A stretch of DNA of 64,000 bases from positions 62,001 to 126,000 of the forward strand of contig NZ_JAANOW010000001.1 of NCBI RefSeq assembly GCF_011758805.1, given 5' to 3'. Below are positions 1 through 9,868 of the stretch, one piece after another. The notes under the pieces were generated by a model. It did not search any database. It was not told where the DNA came from and saw only the letters and a list, made by a program, of their open reading frames with translations. The DNA comes from Mycolicibacterium fluoranthenivorans (lineage in GTDB: Bacteria > Actinomycetota > Actinomycetes > Mycobacteriales > Mycobacteriaceae). Every line of letters starts with the position of its first letter. Position 1 is the first letter of the stretch. Position numbers and translations under genes: made by a program.

Positions 1-108
1 TGCGCTGTAGGCCGAAGATTGCGAACCCGCACCGCCGATTCCGGCGAGGGCCTGTCGGCAACCGCGGAAAACCACCTGAAGCCGCGCAGGCGGCCCTAGG
101 GTGACCGC

Positions 109-1020
109 ATGTGGATCCGGCCGGTCCTGGCCGCCGCACTGCTCGCCATCGCCGTCGGCGCGGGGCCGCCCGCCGCCGCCGACACCTCGCGCCTGGTGCC
201 TATCGGCGACGGGCGCTCCCTGTTCCTGGACTGTCAGGGATCCGGGGGGCCAACGGTGTTCGTCATCCCCGGGAAAGGCAGTTACGCGCAGGCCTGGAAC
301 GCCGCCATCGCGCCCGACGACCCGGTCCGGGCGTCCCCGTACGACCTCATCGAGGAGGCCGAGCCTGGACTCACCCCGGTCTCCACGCAGCCGCTGGTCG
401 CCAGGACCACCCGGATCTGCACCTACGATCGACCCGGCACCCGCCCGGACGGCAGCGACCGCTCCACGGCGGTACCGCAACCGCACCATGTCCGCGACGA
501 TGTCGACGACGTCGTGAAACTTATTGCCGCGGCACATCTTCCGACGCCCATGGTGTTCGTCGCGCACTCCTACGGCGCGCTGATCCTGGATCTGCTGGCC
601 CGCACCCACCCCGAACTGGTCGGCGGGATGGTGTTCTCCGAGCCGACATCGGAGTTCCTGATGGCGCTGGGCCGGCCGGATCAGAACGCCGCCTTCGACC
701 GGGACGGCAGGGTGATCGACCCGCAGAGCCCCGAAGCGATCCTGGCCGATGACGCCTTCGGGCAGATCGCCGCGGCACCTCCCCTGCCCCGAGTGCCCGC
801 CATCGTGCTCAGTGCGGACAAGTTCGCGCCCCCGTGGGCGCTCACACCGGACAATTACACGCAGGCGCAGATACACGCCGCCAACGATCTGCTGGCGGCC
901 GCACTGGGCACCACCAATGTGGTCCTCCCCGGCACCGGCCACAACCAGATGCTGTATCAGCCGCAGGCCGTCGCCGACCAGATCACCGGCGTCGTCGCGC
1001 GGGTCCGCGACGGGAACTAA
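109..1020 (+). CDS. Exported alpha/beta hydrolase
   Basis: A 303-residue protein with an N-terminal signal peptide (hydrophobic stretch to about residue 19, likely cut after the Ala run at 22-24). The nucleophile elbow reads A-H-S-Y-G with Ser154, a variant of GxSxG. A likely catalytic His278 lies in a GTGHNQ motif and Asp237 is a candidate acid. The fold family is therefore a secreted or cell-wall alpha/beta hydrolase (esterase or lipase class), but the substrate cannot be deduced. The ATG at 109 follows a short leader. The gene ends 26 nt before msrB on the same strand, so co-transcription is possible without any evident functional link. Confidence 0.85.
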   Translation: MWIRPVLAAALLAIAVGAGPPAAADTSRLVPIGDGRSLFLDCQGSGGPTVFVIPGKGSYAQAWNAAIAPDDPVRASPYDLIEEAEPGLTPVSTQPLVARTTRICTYDRPGTRPDGSDRSTAVPQPHHVRDDVDDVVKLIAAAHLPTPMVFVAHSYGALILDLLARTHPELVGGMVFSEPTSEFLMALGRPDQNAAFDRDGRVIDPQSPEAILADDAFGQIAAAPPLPRVPAIVLSADKFAPPWALTPDNYTQAQIHAANDLLAAALGTTNVVLPGTGHNQMLYQPQAVADQITGVVARVRDGN

Positions 1021-1046
1021 CCGCACGTCACGGTGGTTATCACTAC

Positions 1047-1499
1047 GTGACGTACAACAAGAATCCCGGGGCAGTGGACGCCCTGACCCCGGAGCAGTAC
1101 CGGGTCACCCAGCGCGACGGCACGGAACGGCCCTTCACCGGTGAGTATTGGGACAACCACGAACCGGGTATCTACGTCGATGTGGTGTCGGGCGAGCCAC
1201 TGTTCGCCTCGACCGACAAGTTCGACAGCGGTAGCGGCTGGCCCAGTTTCACGAAACCGATCAACGGCTCGAACGTGGTGGAGAAGCGCGACTTCTCGCA
1301 CCTGATGATCAGAACCGAAGTGCGGTCGGCCACCGCCGACAGCCACCTCGGCCACCTGTTCACCGACGGGCCCCGCGACCGCGGAGGCTTGCGCTACTGC
1401 ATCAACTCGGCTTCGCTGAGATTCATCCACCTCGACGACCTCGAGGCGCAGGGGTACGGCGAGTTCCGGACCCTTTTCCCGACACAGGAGGACAAGTGA
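1047..1499 (+). CDS. msrB: Peptide methionine-R-sulfoxide reductase MsrB
   Basis: Reduces the R epimer of methionine sulfoxide in oxidised proteins. The 150-residue protein carries the family signature GWPSF (64-68), the SHLGH loop (99-103) and the catalytic block RYCINSASL with Cys118. Cys118 is the only cysteine, so neither the two CxxC zinc motifs of many MsrBs nor a resolving cysteine is present. The GTG at 1047 is chosen because conserved MsrB sequence begins just after it; the frame is open further upstream but lies in the preceding gene. The stop overlaps the msrA start (GTGA), giving a coupled pair that covers both sulfoxide epimers. Confidence 0.93.
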   Translation: MTYNKNPGAVDALTPEQYRVTQRDGTERPFTGEYWDNHEPGIYVDVVSGEPLFASTDKFDSGSGWPSFTKPINGSNVVEKRDFSHLMIRTEVRSATADSHLGHLFTDGPRDRGGLRYCINSASLRFIHLDDLEAQGYGEFRTLFPTQEDK

Positions 1500-2002
1500 G
1501 CAACAAGAAGGCGATTCTGGCCGGCGGCTGCTTCTGGGGCATGCAGGACCTGATCCGCAAGCAGCCCGGTGTCGTGTCCACCCGGGTCGGCTACACGGGC
1601 GGCCGAAACGACCACCCGACCTACCGCAACCACCCCGGCCACGCCGAGGCGATCGAGATCGTCTACGACCCGGCGCTGACCGACTACCGGGCGCTGCTGG
1701 AGTTCTTCTTCCAGATCCACGACCCGTCCACGAAGGACCGGCAGGGCAATGACATCGGCAGCAGCTACCGGTCGGCGATCTTCTACGTCGACGATGAGCA
1801 GAAGCAGGTGGCGCTGGACACCATCGCCGATGTGGACGCCTCGGGCCTGTGGCCCGGCAAGGTGGTGACCGAAGTGGTGCCCGAGGCCGACTTCTGGCAG
1901 GCCGAACCGGAGCATCAGGACTACCTGGTGCGCTACCCGTCGGGCTACACCTGCCACTTCCCGCGACCGGGCTGGAAGCTGCCCAAGCGGGCCGAGGTCT
2001 AA
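1496..2002 (+). CDS. msrA: Peptide methionine-S-sulfoxide reductase MsrA
   Basis: Reduces the S epimer of methionine sulfoxide. The 168-residue protein starts with the catalytic GCFWG motif (Cys12) and contains GYTGG and the [11 protein letters not shown] block typical of the family. The GTG start lies inside the last codons of msrB (4-nt overlap), so the two repair enzymes should be made together. The 3' end overlaps the convergent cyp138 gene by 4 nt. An msrA gene tail-to-tail with cyp138 is the arrangement of Rv0137c/Rv0136 in M. tuberculosis, which supports both calls. Cytoplasmic. Confidence 0.95.
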   Translation: MSNKKAILAGGCFWGMQDLIRKQPGVVSTRVGYTGGRNDHPTYRNHPGHAEAIEIVYDPALTDYRALLEFFFQIHDPSTKDRQGNDIGSSYRSAIFYVDDEQKQVALDTIADVDASGLWPGKVVTEVVPEADFWQAEPEHQDYLVRYPSGYTCHFPRPGWKLPKRAEV

Positions 2003-3330
2003 GCCTTAGGGCGCAACACCACCCGGCCGCCGCGCTTGGGCGTGAAGGCCACTCCTCGTGAGTGCACCTTCTCCCCCGGCGCGGTGGTCGTGGTGAGGGT
2101 GAAGTGCCGCAACACCGTGCGCAGCACGATGTCCATCTCCACATTCGCGAACACGGCGCCGACGCAGCGGCGGGTGCCACCGCCGTAAGCCGCCCAGGCC
2201 AGCGGCGGCCGGGTCCCCATGAAGCGCTCGGGATCGAATCGGTCGGCGTCCGCGAACTCGCGCTGGTGCAGCTGCGAGAGGCTGACCATGATCGAATGAC
2301 CTTGCGGGACAACCCATTCACCCATCTCGAAGGTCGGCGAATGGACATGTCTACCCGCGAAGTCGATGACGGTGCGGTTGCGCTGGGTCTCCAGGATGAC
2401 GGCCTGCCGGTACTCGTTACCGTCGCCGTCCGCCTCGTCGACCAGCCGGGCCAGCACCTGCGGATGCCGGCTGATCCGCTCGAACACCCAGGCCAGAGTG
2501 GAGGCCGTGGTCTCGTGTCCGGCGGCCAGCAACGTCAGGAGTTCGTCGGCGATGTCCTGGCGTGACATCGCGGTGCCGTCCTCGTAGGTGCTGCGCAGCA
2601 GCAACGCCAGCACATCGTCGCGATCGGCCAGGCCGGGATCCGCGCGCACCTCGTCGATCAGCCGGCCCACCACGTTGTCGTACCGGCGCCGGTACTCGGC
2701 CAACCGCCCCCACGGACTCAGCCGCCCGTAATCGCGCTTCGGACTGGGCATCGTGGCCACCCGGGAGCCCAGCGTCACCCATGGCGGGATGATCCGGCGC
2801 AATTCGTCCAGGTGCGCACCATCGGCCCCGAACACCGCCCGCAGGATCGCGTTCAAGGTGATCCGCATCATCGGCTCGAGCGTCGGAAACTCCTGCCCGA
2901 CGGGCCAGTCTGTGGCCTCGCGCAGCGTCTCCTCCTCGAAGATCCGCTCGTAGTTCTTGATGCTCTTGCCGTGGAACGGCGGGGTCAGCAGCTTGCGGCG
3001 GCGGCGGTGCTCGGCCCGGTCCAGCGCGAACACCGAGCCGGGCCCGAGCACCCGGGAGAGATTCGGCTGGATATTGCCGACGTCGTCGGTGTGGGCGGTG
3101 AAGAGCTGCTTGGCCAGGTGTGGGTCGGCGACGATCACGGTCTGGCCGAACACCGGCAGGCTGATGGTGACCGCGGGGCCGTACCGGCGAACCAGCATCT
3201 CGGTCATCGGCCGGCGGAACAGGGCGAAGGCGATGCCCTGCAGCGAGCGGGCCACGCGCGGGCCGGGCGGCAGATGCACCGCACGGACGGAAGCGGGCTG
3301 CTCCGAAGTCTTCAAGGCCGTCTCAGTCAT
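1999..3330 (-). CDS. cyp138: Cytochrome P450 CYP138
   Basis: Haem mono-oxygenase of 443 residues. It has the I-helix AGHETT, the K-helix ExxR (ETQR), and the haem loop [10 protein letters not shown] with the thiolate Cys (Tyr replaces the usual first Phe). Sequence and synteny with msrA match mycobacterial CYP138, whose substrate I do not know to be established. The ATG at 3330 follows a GGAG element; a GTG two codons upstream is possible. Two GGTAC-N6-GTACC palindromes lie 21-72 bp upstream, and a TetR gene is directly upstream on the same strand, so repression by that regulator is likely. A paralogue with the same LLTPPFHG core is encoded at 4798-6099. Confidence 0.92.
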   Translation of the reverse strand: MTETALKTSEQPASVRAVHLPPGPRVARSLQGIAFALFRRPMTEMLVRRYGPAVTISLPVFGQTVIVADPHLAKQLFTAHTDDVGNIQPNLSRVLGPGSVFALDRAEHRRRRKLLTPPFHGKSIKNYERIFEEETLREATDWPVGQEFPTLEPMMRITLNAILRAVFGADGAHLDELRRIIPPWVTLGSRVATMPSPKRDYGRLSPWGRLAEYRRRYDNVVGRLIDEVRADPGLADRDDVLALLLRSTYEDGTAMSRQDIADELLTLLAAGHETTASTLAWVFERISRHPQVLARLVDEADGDGNEYRQAVILETQRNRTVIDFAGRHVHSPTFEMGEWVVPQGHSIMVSLSQLHQREFADADRFDPERFMGTRPPLAWAAYGGGTRRCVGAVFANVEMDIVLRTVLRHFTLTTTTAPGEKVHSRGVAFTPKRGGRVVLRPKA

Positions 3331-3350
3331 GCGCACTCCAGACCCGTACG

Positions 3351-3402
3351 TTGGTACTTCTGTGTACCAATGGCGTGTGCGTCACGGTACTCTGCGGTAC
3401 CG
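3351..3402. promoter_or_regulatory. Twin inverted-repeat operator upstream of cyp138
   Basis: Two copies of GGTAC-N6-GTACC: TTGGTAC-ttctgt-GTACCAA at 3351-3370 and CGGTAC-tctgcg-GTACCG at 3385-3402. Their starts are 33 bp apart, about three helical turns, placing both on one DNA face. They lie between the stop of the TetR gene and the cyp138 start, which fits an operator-promoter of cyp138. The binding protein is inferred from position only. Confidence 0.7.
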
Positions 3403-3463
3403 ATTGGGCGCAAGAGCTTCCGGTAGGACATTTCGGGGGCGCGCAGCGGCCTCGGCTCGGGCT

Positions 3464-4737
<1,274 letters not shown>

Positions 4738-4797
4738 ACGAACGGACGCCTGCCGTCCACCCGTTCGACGTTTCGGCCCTCTATCGTGCGCGGCGCC

Positions 4798-6099
4798 ATG
4801 ACCGCACACCCGCACCTGCCTCCCGGTCCGCCGCTGCCGCGCGCGGTGCAGGGCGCGCTCGGCGTCGCCGACCGGATTCGCGCACTGGCGATCCTGCGCG
4901 CGCGATACGGCTCGGCTTTCTCGATCGACCTGCCGATCTTCGGTCACCTGGTGGTGCTCAGCGATCCCGGCCAGGTGCGCGAGCTGTTCCGGTGCGGTCC
5001 TGCGGTGGTCGATACGACCGAGGCCAATCTGGGCCGCGTGATGGGCCCGCATTCGTTGTTCGCATTGACCGGCGACCGGCACCTCGCCCGGCGCAAACTG
5101 CTCACACCGCCGTTCCACGGCCGCCGGCTGACGGCCTTCGAGCAGATCGCCGAACAGGAGACGCTCCGCGAGGCCGCGAACTGGCCGGTGGCACAGGAGT
5201 TCCCGATGCTGCCGTCGATGATGCGTATCACGTTGAACGTCATCCTGCGGGCCGTGTTCGGGGCCGACGGCCAGGAGTTGCAGCAGCTGCGCGCGGTGCT
5301 GCCACCGGCGATCCGGCTGGGCTCGGCCTTGTCACTCATCCCTGTGCCGCAATGGGATTGGGGACGTTGGAGCCCGTGGGGCCGGGTATACCGGTACCGC
5401 CGCGAGTACGACACCATCGTGGGCCGGCTGATCGACAAGGCGCTGGCCGATCCCGCGCTGGCCGATCGCGACGATGTGCTGGCCACGCTGCTGCAGAGCA
5501 GATACGAAGACGGCAGCCCGATGTCCCGGGCCGAGATCGCCGATGAGCTCCTCACGATGCTCGCGGCCGGCCACGAGACGACGGCCACCACCTTGGCCTG
5601 GGCGGCGGAACGGCTGCAACGGCACCCGGGCGTGCTGGCCCGGCTCACCGCCGAGCTGGACCGGGGCGCAACGGATCTGCTCGACGCCACCATCCTCGAG
5701 GTACTGCGGGCCCGGCCCGTCATCGACGTGACGTTCCGGCAGGTGAAAAGCCCGATGCTGCAGCTCGGCCCATGGCGGCTGCCGCGGGGTCAGACCATCG
5801 TCGCCGGTATCGGACTGCTGCACTCGGACCCGACGGTGTTCCCCGATCCGCATCGGTTCGACCCGGACCGCTTCCTGCGCCGGCCGCCCAACGCGGGTGA
5901 GTGGATGCCCTACGGGGGTGGGGTCCGGCGCTGTATCGGCGCCGCATTCGCGACGATGGAGATGCGGGTGGTGTTGCGCACGCTGTTGCTCGAACACACC
6001 CTCGTGACCACGACCGCACCGAGTGAACGGTCCCGGTCCCGCGGGGTGGCCGTCGCGCCGGCGCGGGGCGCCCGGGTGCGACTCGACAGGCGGACCTAG
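4798..6099 (+). CDS. Cytochrome P450, CYP138-like paralogue
   Basis: A 433-residue P450 with I-helix AGHETT, K-helix EVLR (ExxR) and haem loop YGGGVRRCIG. Long blocks match the cyp138 product encoded 1.5 kb away (proline-rich LPPGPP start, [44 protein letters not shown]), so the two are paralogues of one subfamily, perhaps from a local duplication followed by inversion. The ATG at 4798 places the proline-rich hinge close to the N-terminus, as in the paralogue. The 3' end overlaps the convergent alpha/alpha-barrel gene by 4 nt. Redox partner genes are not nearby. Confidence 0.9.
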   Translation: MTAHPHLPPGPPLPRAVQGALGVADRIRALAILRARYGSAFSIDLPIFGHLVVLSDPGQVRELFRCGPAVVDTTEANLGRVMGPHSLFALTGDRHLARRKLLTPPFHGRRLTAFEQIAEQETLREAANWPVAQEFPMLPSMMRITLNVILRAVFGADGQELQQLRAVLPPAIRLGSALSLIPVPQWDWGRWSPWGRVYRYRREYDTIVGRLIDKALADPALADRDDVLATLLQSRYEDGSPMSRAEIADELLTMLAAGHETTATTLAWAAERLQRHPGVLARLTAELDRGATDLLDATILEVLRARPVIDVTFRQVKSPMLQLGPWRLPRGQTIVAGIGLLHSDPTVFPDPHRFDPDRFLRRPPNAGEWMPYGGGVRRCIGAAFATMEMRVVLRTLLLEHTLVTTTAPSERSRSRGVAVAPARGARVRLDRRT

Positions 6100-7166
6100 C
6101 GGCCCGAAGCCGCACAGGCGCAGTCGAACTCGTCCTCCAGCCCGCGCGGCAACCCGGCACCGCGGAAGATACCGCTGGCCGGGCTGGTCGAGGACAACGC
6201 ATCGGCGGCCAGGATCATCGCCGCGCCGGTCCAGGTGGTGCGCTCCTCGGGCCAGCGCTTGCCGTCGGCGAACACCAGCCCCGTCCAGTAGGAGCCGTCG
6301 GTCTCGCGCAGGTGCTGCATGGCGGCGAACTGCTGGTGTGCCCGCGCCCGGTCGCCGACCGCATCCAGCGCCATCACCAGCTCGCAGGTCTCCGCACCGG
6401 TGACCCACGGCCGATGGTCCACGCACCGGATGCCCAGGCCGTCGACCACGAAGTCATCCCAGCGGTCCTCGATCCGGGCCCGCGCGGCGGCACCGCGCAC
6501 CGCACCGCCCAGTATCGGGTAGTACCACTCCATCGCGTGGGTGTCCTTCGGACTGAACGCATCCGGATGCTCGGCGATCACATGGCCGAGCTGTCCGACG
6601 GCCACCTCCCATTCGGGCTGCGGTTCGTCGAGATAGTTCGCCAGCGCCAGCGCACACCTGATGCTGTGGTAGATGCTCGCACACCCGGTCAGCAAGGCCT
6701 CGTCCATCATCCCGGCATCGCTTCTGGCCCAGCTGATCTGGCCGCCGGGCAGCTGCATGCTGAGCACCAACTCGATAGCCCGGCTGACCGTCGGCCACAT
6801 CTGCAGTGCAAAGCGCCGGTCCCCGGTGATCAGCACGTGGTGCCAGACTCCGGTGGCGATGTAGGCGCAGAAGTTGCTGTCGGTGTTGGCGTCCTCGATG
6901 ACACCGTTGCGCGTTTGGATCGGCCACGACCCGTCGGCCCGTTGGGTGCTGCGGCACCAGTCGAATCCGGCCCGAGCCGGCTCGAGAAGACCTGCGACGG
7001 TCAGCGCCATCAGGTTCTCGACGTGATCCCACGGGTCGGTGTGACCGCCCACCGACCACGGCACGGCACCGTCGGACTCCTGGGTGTCGGCGATGGACTG
7101 AGCCGTCTGCAGGCACTGCAGCGGCGTCAATACACCTGACACACCGGGAATCTCGTGGTGGCGCAT
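6096..7166 (-). CDS. Alpha/alpha-barrel (prenyltransferase/glycosidase-like) protein
   Basis: 356 residues with repeated helical-hairpin motifs of the six-hairpin barrel type (PWSVGGHTDPWDHVENL, ADGSWPIQTRNG, TDGSYWTGLVF). Such folds occur in terpene cyclases, prenyltransferase beta-subunits and glycoside hydrolases of the glucoamylase or unsaturated-glucuronyl type. No DxDD or zinc-site signature that would settle the class is visible. It follows the methyltransferase gene by only 6 nt on the same strand, downstream of a GT4 glycosyltransferase, so a role in a glycan or glycolipid pathway is the best inference. Probably cytoplasmic: no signal peptide is seen. Confidence 0.65.
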   Translation of the reverse strand: MRHHEIPGVSGVLTPLQCLQTAQSIADTQESDGAVPWSVGGHTDPWDHVENLMALTVAGLLEPARAGFDWCRSTQRADGSWPIQTRNGVIEDANTDSNFCAYIATGVWHHVLITGDRRFALQMWPTVSRAIELVLSMQLPGGQISWARSDAGMMDEALLTGCASIYHSIRCALALANYLDEPQPEWEVAVGQLGHVIAEHPDAFSPKDTHAMEWYYPILGGAVRGAAARARIEDRWDDFVVDGLGIRCVDHRPWVTGAETCELVMALDAVGDRARAHQQFAAMQHLRETDGSYWTGLVFADGKRWPEERTTWTGAAMILAADALSSTSPASGIFRGAGLPRGLEDEFDCACAASGR

Positions 7167-7172
7167 GGTGTC

Positions 7173-7889
7173 CTACGCGGCCGGCTTGGCGAAGTAGAGC
7201 GCCACACTCTTGCCGATCAGCGGGTTCAGCACGTCCTCGGCGGTGCGCGTCAGCCACGGCCGGCTCATCATGTCCCACACCAGCAGCTTGTGATAAGCGG
7301 TGACCACGGGGTGTTTCGGTTTATCCACGCCGACGGCGCATTTCAGCCACCAAAACGGAGCGTGCAGCGCGTGTGCGTGATGGGCGTGGACGAACGTCAA
7401 CCCGCGGGAGGTGATCTTGTCCCGCAGCTCGTCGGCGCGATAGATGCGGATGTGTCCGCCCTCGTTGGCGTGGTACTCGTCCGACAGCAGCCAGCACACC
7501 TTCTCCGGCAGCCAGCGCGGTACCGTGACCGCGAGCTTGCCGCCGGGCTTGAGCACCCGCACCAGCTCGGCGATCGCCGCGTCATCGGCGGGCACGTGCT
7601 CCAGGATCTCCGAAGCGATGACGACATCGAAGGTGCCGTCGCCGTAGGGCAGATCCAGGGCGTCGCCCTTGACCGCTTCCGCGCGTGCCCCGGCCGGAGC
7701 CTCGCCCTGTTCCTTCATCGCGGTCAGGATGGCGTCGACATCGTTGAGGTCCTCGACGCTCTGGTCGAAGGCGATGACGTCGGCACCGCGCCGGTAAGCC
7801 TCGAACGAGTGCCGGCCGGCACCGCAGCCCACGTCGATCACCGAGGTGCCGGGTCCGACACCCAGGCGGTCATAGTCGACGGTCAGCAC
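7173..7889 (-). CDS. Class I SAM-dependent methyltransferase (Methyltransf_11 type)
   Basis: A 238-residue methyltransferase with motif I VIDVGCGAGRHS, an acidic strand end (VIAFDQS), the DVVIASEILEHVPAD motif and LVRVLKPGGKLAVTVP. The GTG at 7889 is preferred to longer in-frame starts because AGAGGA lies just upstream and the glycosyltransferase stop is only 4 nt away. It is second in a tight minus-strand operon (glycosyltransferase, methyltransferase, alpha/alpha-barrel protein), suggesting methylation of a sugar or of the glycosyltransferase product. The exact acceptor cannot be read from the sequence. Confidence 0.85.
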   Translation of the reverse strand: MLTVDYDRLGVGPGTSVIDVGCGAGRHSFEAYRRGADVIAFDQSVEDLNDVDAILTAMKEQGEAPAGARAEAVKGDALDLPYGDGTFDVVIASEILEHVPADDAAIAELVRVLKPGGKLAVTVPRWLPEKVCWLLSDEYHANEGGHIRIYRADELRDKITSRGLTFVHAHHAHALHAPFWWLKCAVGVDKPKHPVVTAYHKLLVWDMMSRPWLTRTAEDVLNPLIGKSVALYFAKPAA

Positions 7890-7893
7890 GACG

Positions 7894-9126
7894 TCATCCT
7901 CTCGTGGTCCTCTCGATTGCCTTCTCATACACCGAAACCGTCTGTGCGGCAACCGATTCCCAACTGAACACGGCCAGGGCCCGCTGGCGTCCGGCCGCGC
8001 CGAGCTTGCGGCGTTGCGCCGGGGAGTCCAACAGCTCGCCGAGCACGGCAGTCAGTCGATCGATATTGCCCGGCGGCACCAAGCGGGCGCATTCGCCTTC
8101 GGCGCCCAGCACTTCGGGCAGCGCTCCCGCGCGGCTCGCCACGATGGGCGTGCCGCTGGCCATCGCCTCCACGGCAGGCAGCGAGAATCCCTCGTAAAGG
8201 GAAGGAATGCAAGCGATCTCAGCCGAGGCCAGCAAGCCGGCCAGCTCCTCGTCGGGCAGGCCGGACGAGCTGTGCACGATATCGGAGATGCCGAGTTCGG
8301 CGATCAACTTCTCGGTGGGTCCGTTGGGCTCCAGCTTGGACACCAACTGCACGTCCAGATTGTGGTGAGCGCGCAGCCTGGAGACCGCATGCAGCAGATT
8401 GCTGACACCCTTGAGCGGAACGTCGGCGCTGGCGATCGCGATGATGCGGCCGGGCACCCGGTGGTCTGCCGGCCGGAACAGGTCGGTGTCGACCCCGAGC
8501 GGCACCACATGCAGCTGGTCGTCGGCCACCCCGAAGTCCTCGGCGATATCGGCACCCGATGTCGTCGACACGGTCAGCAGTTCGGGGATCCGGCGGGCCA
8601 CCCGCTTCTGCATCTCGGCGAATCCGTACCAGCGCCGCACCAGGGGTTTGCGCCACCAGGTGGCGGCGGCCACCTCCAGCACCCGGTCCCGGGTGATCGG
8701 ATGGTGCACGGTCGCGACCAGCGGGATATCCCTGGCGATCCCCAGCAGGGCGCTGCCCAGGCTCTGGTTGTCGTGCACGACGTCGAACTCGTCACGACGT
8801 TCGGCCAGGATCCGGGCCACGCGCATGCAGAACGTGCGGGGTTCAGGGAAGCCGGCGGACCACATGGTGAACAGCTCCAGCAGATCGATGCCGTCCCGGA
8901 TCTCACTGGGACGCGGCACCCGGAACGGATCGGGTTCGCGGTAGAGATCCAGACTCGGCACCTTGGTCAGCCGGACGCGCGGATCCAGCCCTTCCGGATA
9001 CGGCTGGCCGGAGAACACCTCGACGTCGTGGCCGAGCTCGACCAGACCGCGGGACAGGTGCCGGACGTACACACCTTGGCCACCGCAGTGCGTCTTGCTT
9101 CGATACGAAAGCAGGGCGATACGCAC
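7894..9126 (-). CDS. GT4-family glycosyltransferase
   Basis: A 410-residue GT-B glycosyltransferase. The N-terminal half has the GGQGVYVRHL acceptor-side loop. The C-terminal half carries the GT4 EX7E motif (YEGFSLPAVEAMASGTPIV), which binds the nucleotide-sugar donor. Start GTG 9126. It is the first gene of the minus-strand cluster with a methyltransferase and an alpha/alpha-barrel protein. A perfect 7-bp-arm inverted repeat lies 35 bp upstream of the start and may be its operator. Retaining transfer of a sugar to an envelope lipid or glycan is likely; the donor and acceptor are unknown. Confidence 0.88.
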   Translation of the reverse strand: MRIALLSYRSKTHCGGQGVYVRHLSRGLVELGHDVEVFSGQPYPEGLDPRVRLTKVPSLDLYREPDPFRVPRPSEIRDGIDLLELFTMWSAGFPEPRTFCMRVARILAERRDEFDVVHDNQSLGSALLGIARDIPLVATVHHPITRDRVLEVAAATWWRKPLVRRWYGFAEMQKRVARRIPELLTVSTTSGADIAEDFGVADDQLHVVPLGVDTDLFRPADHRVPGRIIAIASADVPLKGVSNLLHAVSRLRAHHNLDVQLVSKLEPNGPTEKLIAELGISDIVHSSSGLPDEELAGLLASAEIACIPSLYEGFSLPAVEAMASGTPIVASRAGALPEVLGAEGECARLVPPGNIDRLTAVLGELLDSPAQRRKLGAAGRQRALAVFSWESVAAQTVSVYEKAIERTTRG

Positions 9127-9160
9127 GTCAGCTCAATCCGCTGAACTGCGGCGAGACACA

Positions 9161-9176
9161 CTGGACATGTGTCCAG
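9161..9176. promoter_or_regulatory. Inverted repeat upstream of the glycosyltransferase operon
   Basis: CTGGACA-tg-TGTCCAG, two perfect 7-bp arms around a 2-nt centre, 35 bp upstream of the GT4 gene start. Size and position fit an operator for a dimeric repressor. The protein that binds it is not identified. Confidence 0.5.
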
Positions 9177-9218
9177 ACTATAGTTTGACGAGCTAGCAGA
9201 CGCAACGCGGACGCGGAG

Positions 9219-9734
9219 TCACCACCGGCGGGGCAGCACAAAGGCAAACGGTGTCGGGAAGCCGAGCCCGGTCAGCCCGCCACGCCGGAAGGTGTCGATC
9301 GCCACCTCGCGCACCTGTCCGGAACTGGGCTCATAGCAACGCAACCGACCCTCGCCCGCGCCGACGACGAGGATCCAGTGCCGGGGCAGGAACCGGCCGA
9401 CGAGCACCGCCACCGGGCGCCCTGCCCGCACCGCCGAGAGCACATCGGACAGTGTGTCCCGGCCACCGGGCGGCAGGCCGCGGAACAGTCGCCACCGGTA
9501 CCGGACCGGGCTGTGCGCGCTGATGGCCCGGGCCACCCCGACCGGCGTGGTCCCCAGCCGGCGCGGCCAGAGCCGGTTGACCAGACGGTGCACCCGGCCC
9601 TGTTCGGCGTGGAAGAGGTGCGGGGTCTGCAGCGCTTCGCGGTACCCCGGATCCAGCAGCGCACCCGCCACCACCGCCACGGTCGGTCCGCACGTGACGC
9701 CATCGCGCTGCCGCAGGCCCGCGAGTTTCATCAT
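9219..9734 (-). CDS. C39-like cysteine peptidase domain protein
   Basis: About 171 residues, with the catalytic-type block QRDGVTCGPT (Cys near residue 15) and a later HWILVVGAGEG strand supplying the His. This is the spacing of papain-like C39 and C39-like peptidases. Neither an ABC transporter nor a signal peptide is present, so it is a stand-alone enzyme. The double ATG at 9729-9734 is chosen because the conserved block begins just after it; nine extra in-frame residues are possible. It ends 43 bp before the inverted repeat upstream of the glycosyltransferase. The substrate is unknown. Confidence 0.7.
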   Translation of the reverse strand: MMKLAGLRQRDGVTCGPTVAVVAGALLDPGYREALQTPHLFHAEQGRVHRLVNRLWPRRLGTTPVGVARAISAHSPVRYRWRLFRGLPPGGRDTLSDVLSAVRAGRPVAVLVGRFLPRHWILVVGAGEGRLRCYEPSSGQVREVAIDTFRRGGLTGLGFPTPFAFVLPRRW

Positions 9735-9868
9735 GCTCAAGGCTAGCGACGGCACCAGCAAACTGCCTAGGCTCGACGCCGTGTCCGGTACCCCTGGTTT
9801 CGGATACAGCTTTCTGACAACATTACCGGCGAGTAGGTATCGCGCTCTTCAACGTAGCGGGGTGGGAC

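Noticed and set aside
1017..2348. Minus-strand 443-codon frame over msrB-msrA
   Set aside because: Antisense to two clear enzymes; composition is Arg/Pro/Ser low-complexity.
4739..4767. Hairpin with CGAACGG/CCGTTCG arms after the first methyltransferase, considered as an SOS box or terminator
   Set aside because: The half-sites are CGAACGG and CCGTTCG, 15 bp apart, not TCGAAC-N4-GTTCGA, and the stem has mismatches, so neither role is supported.
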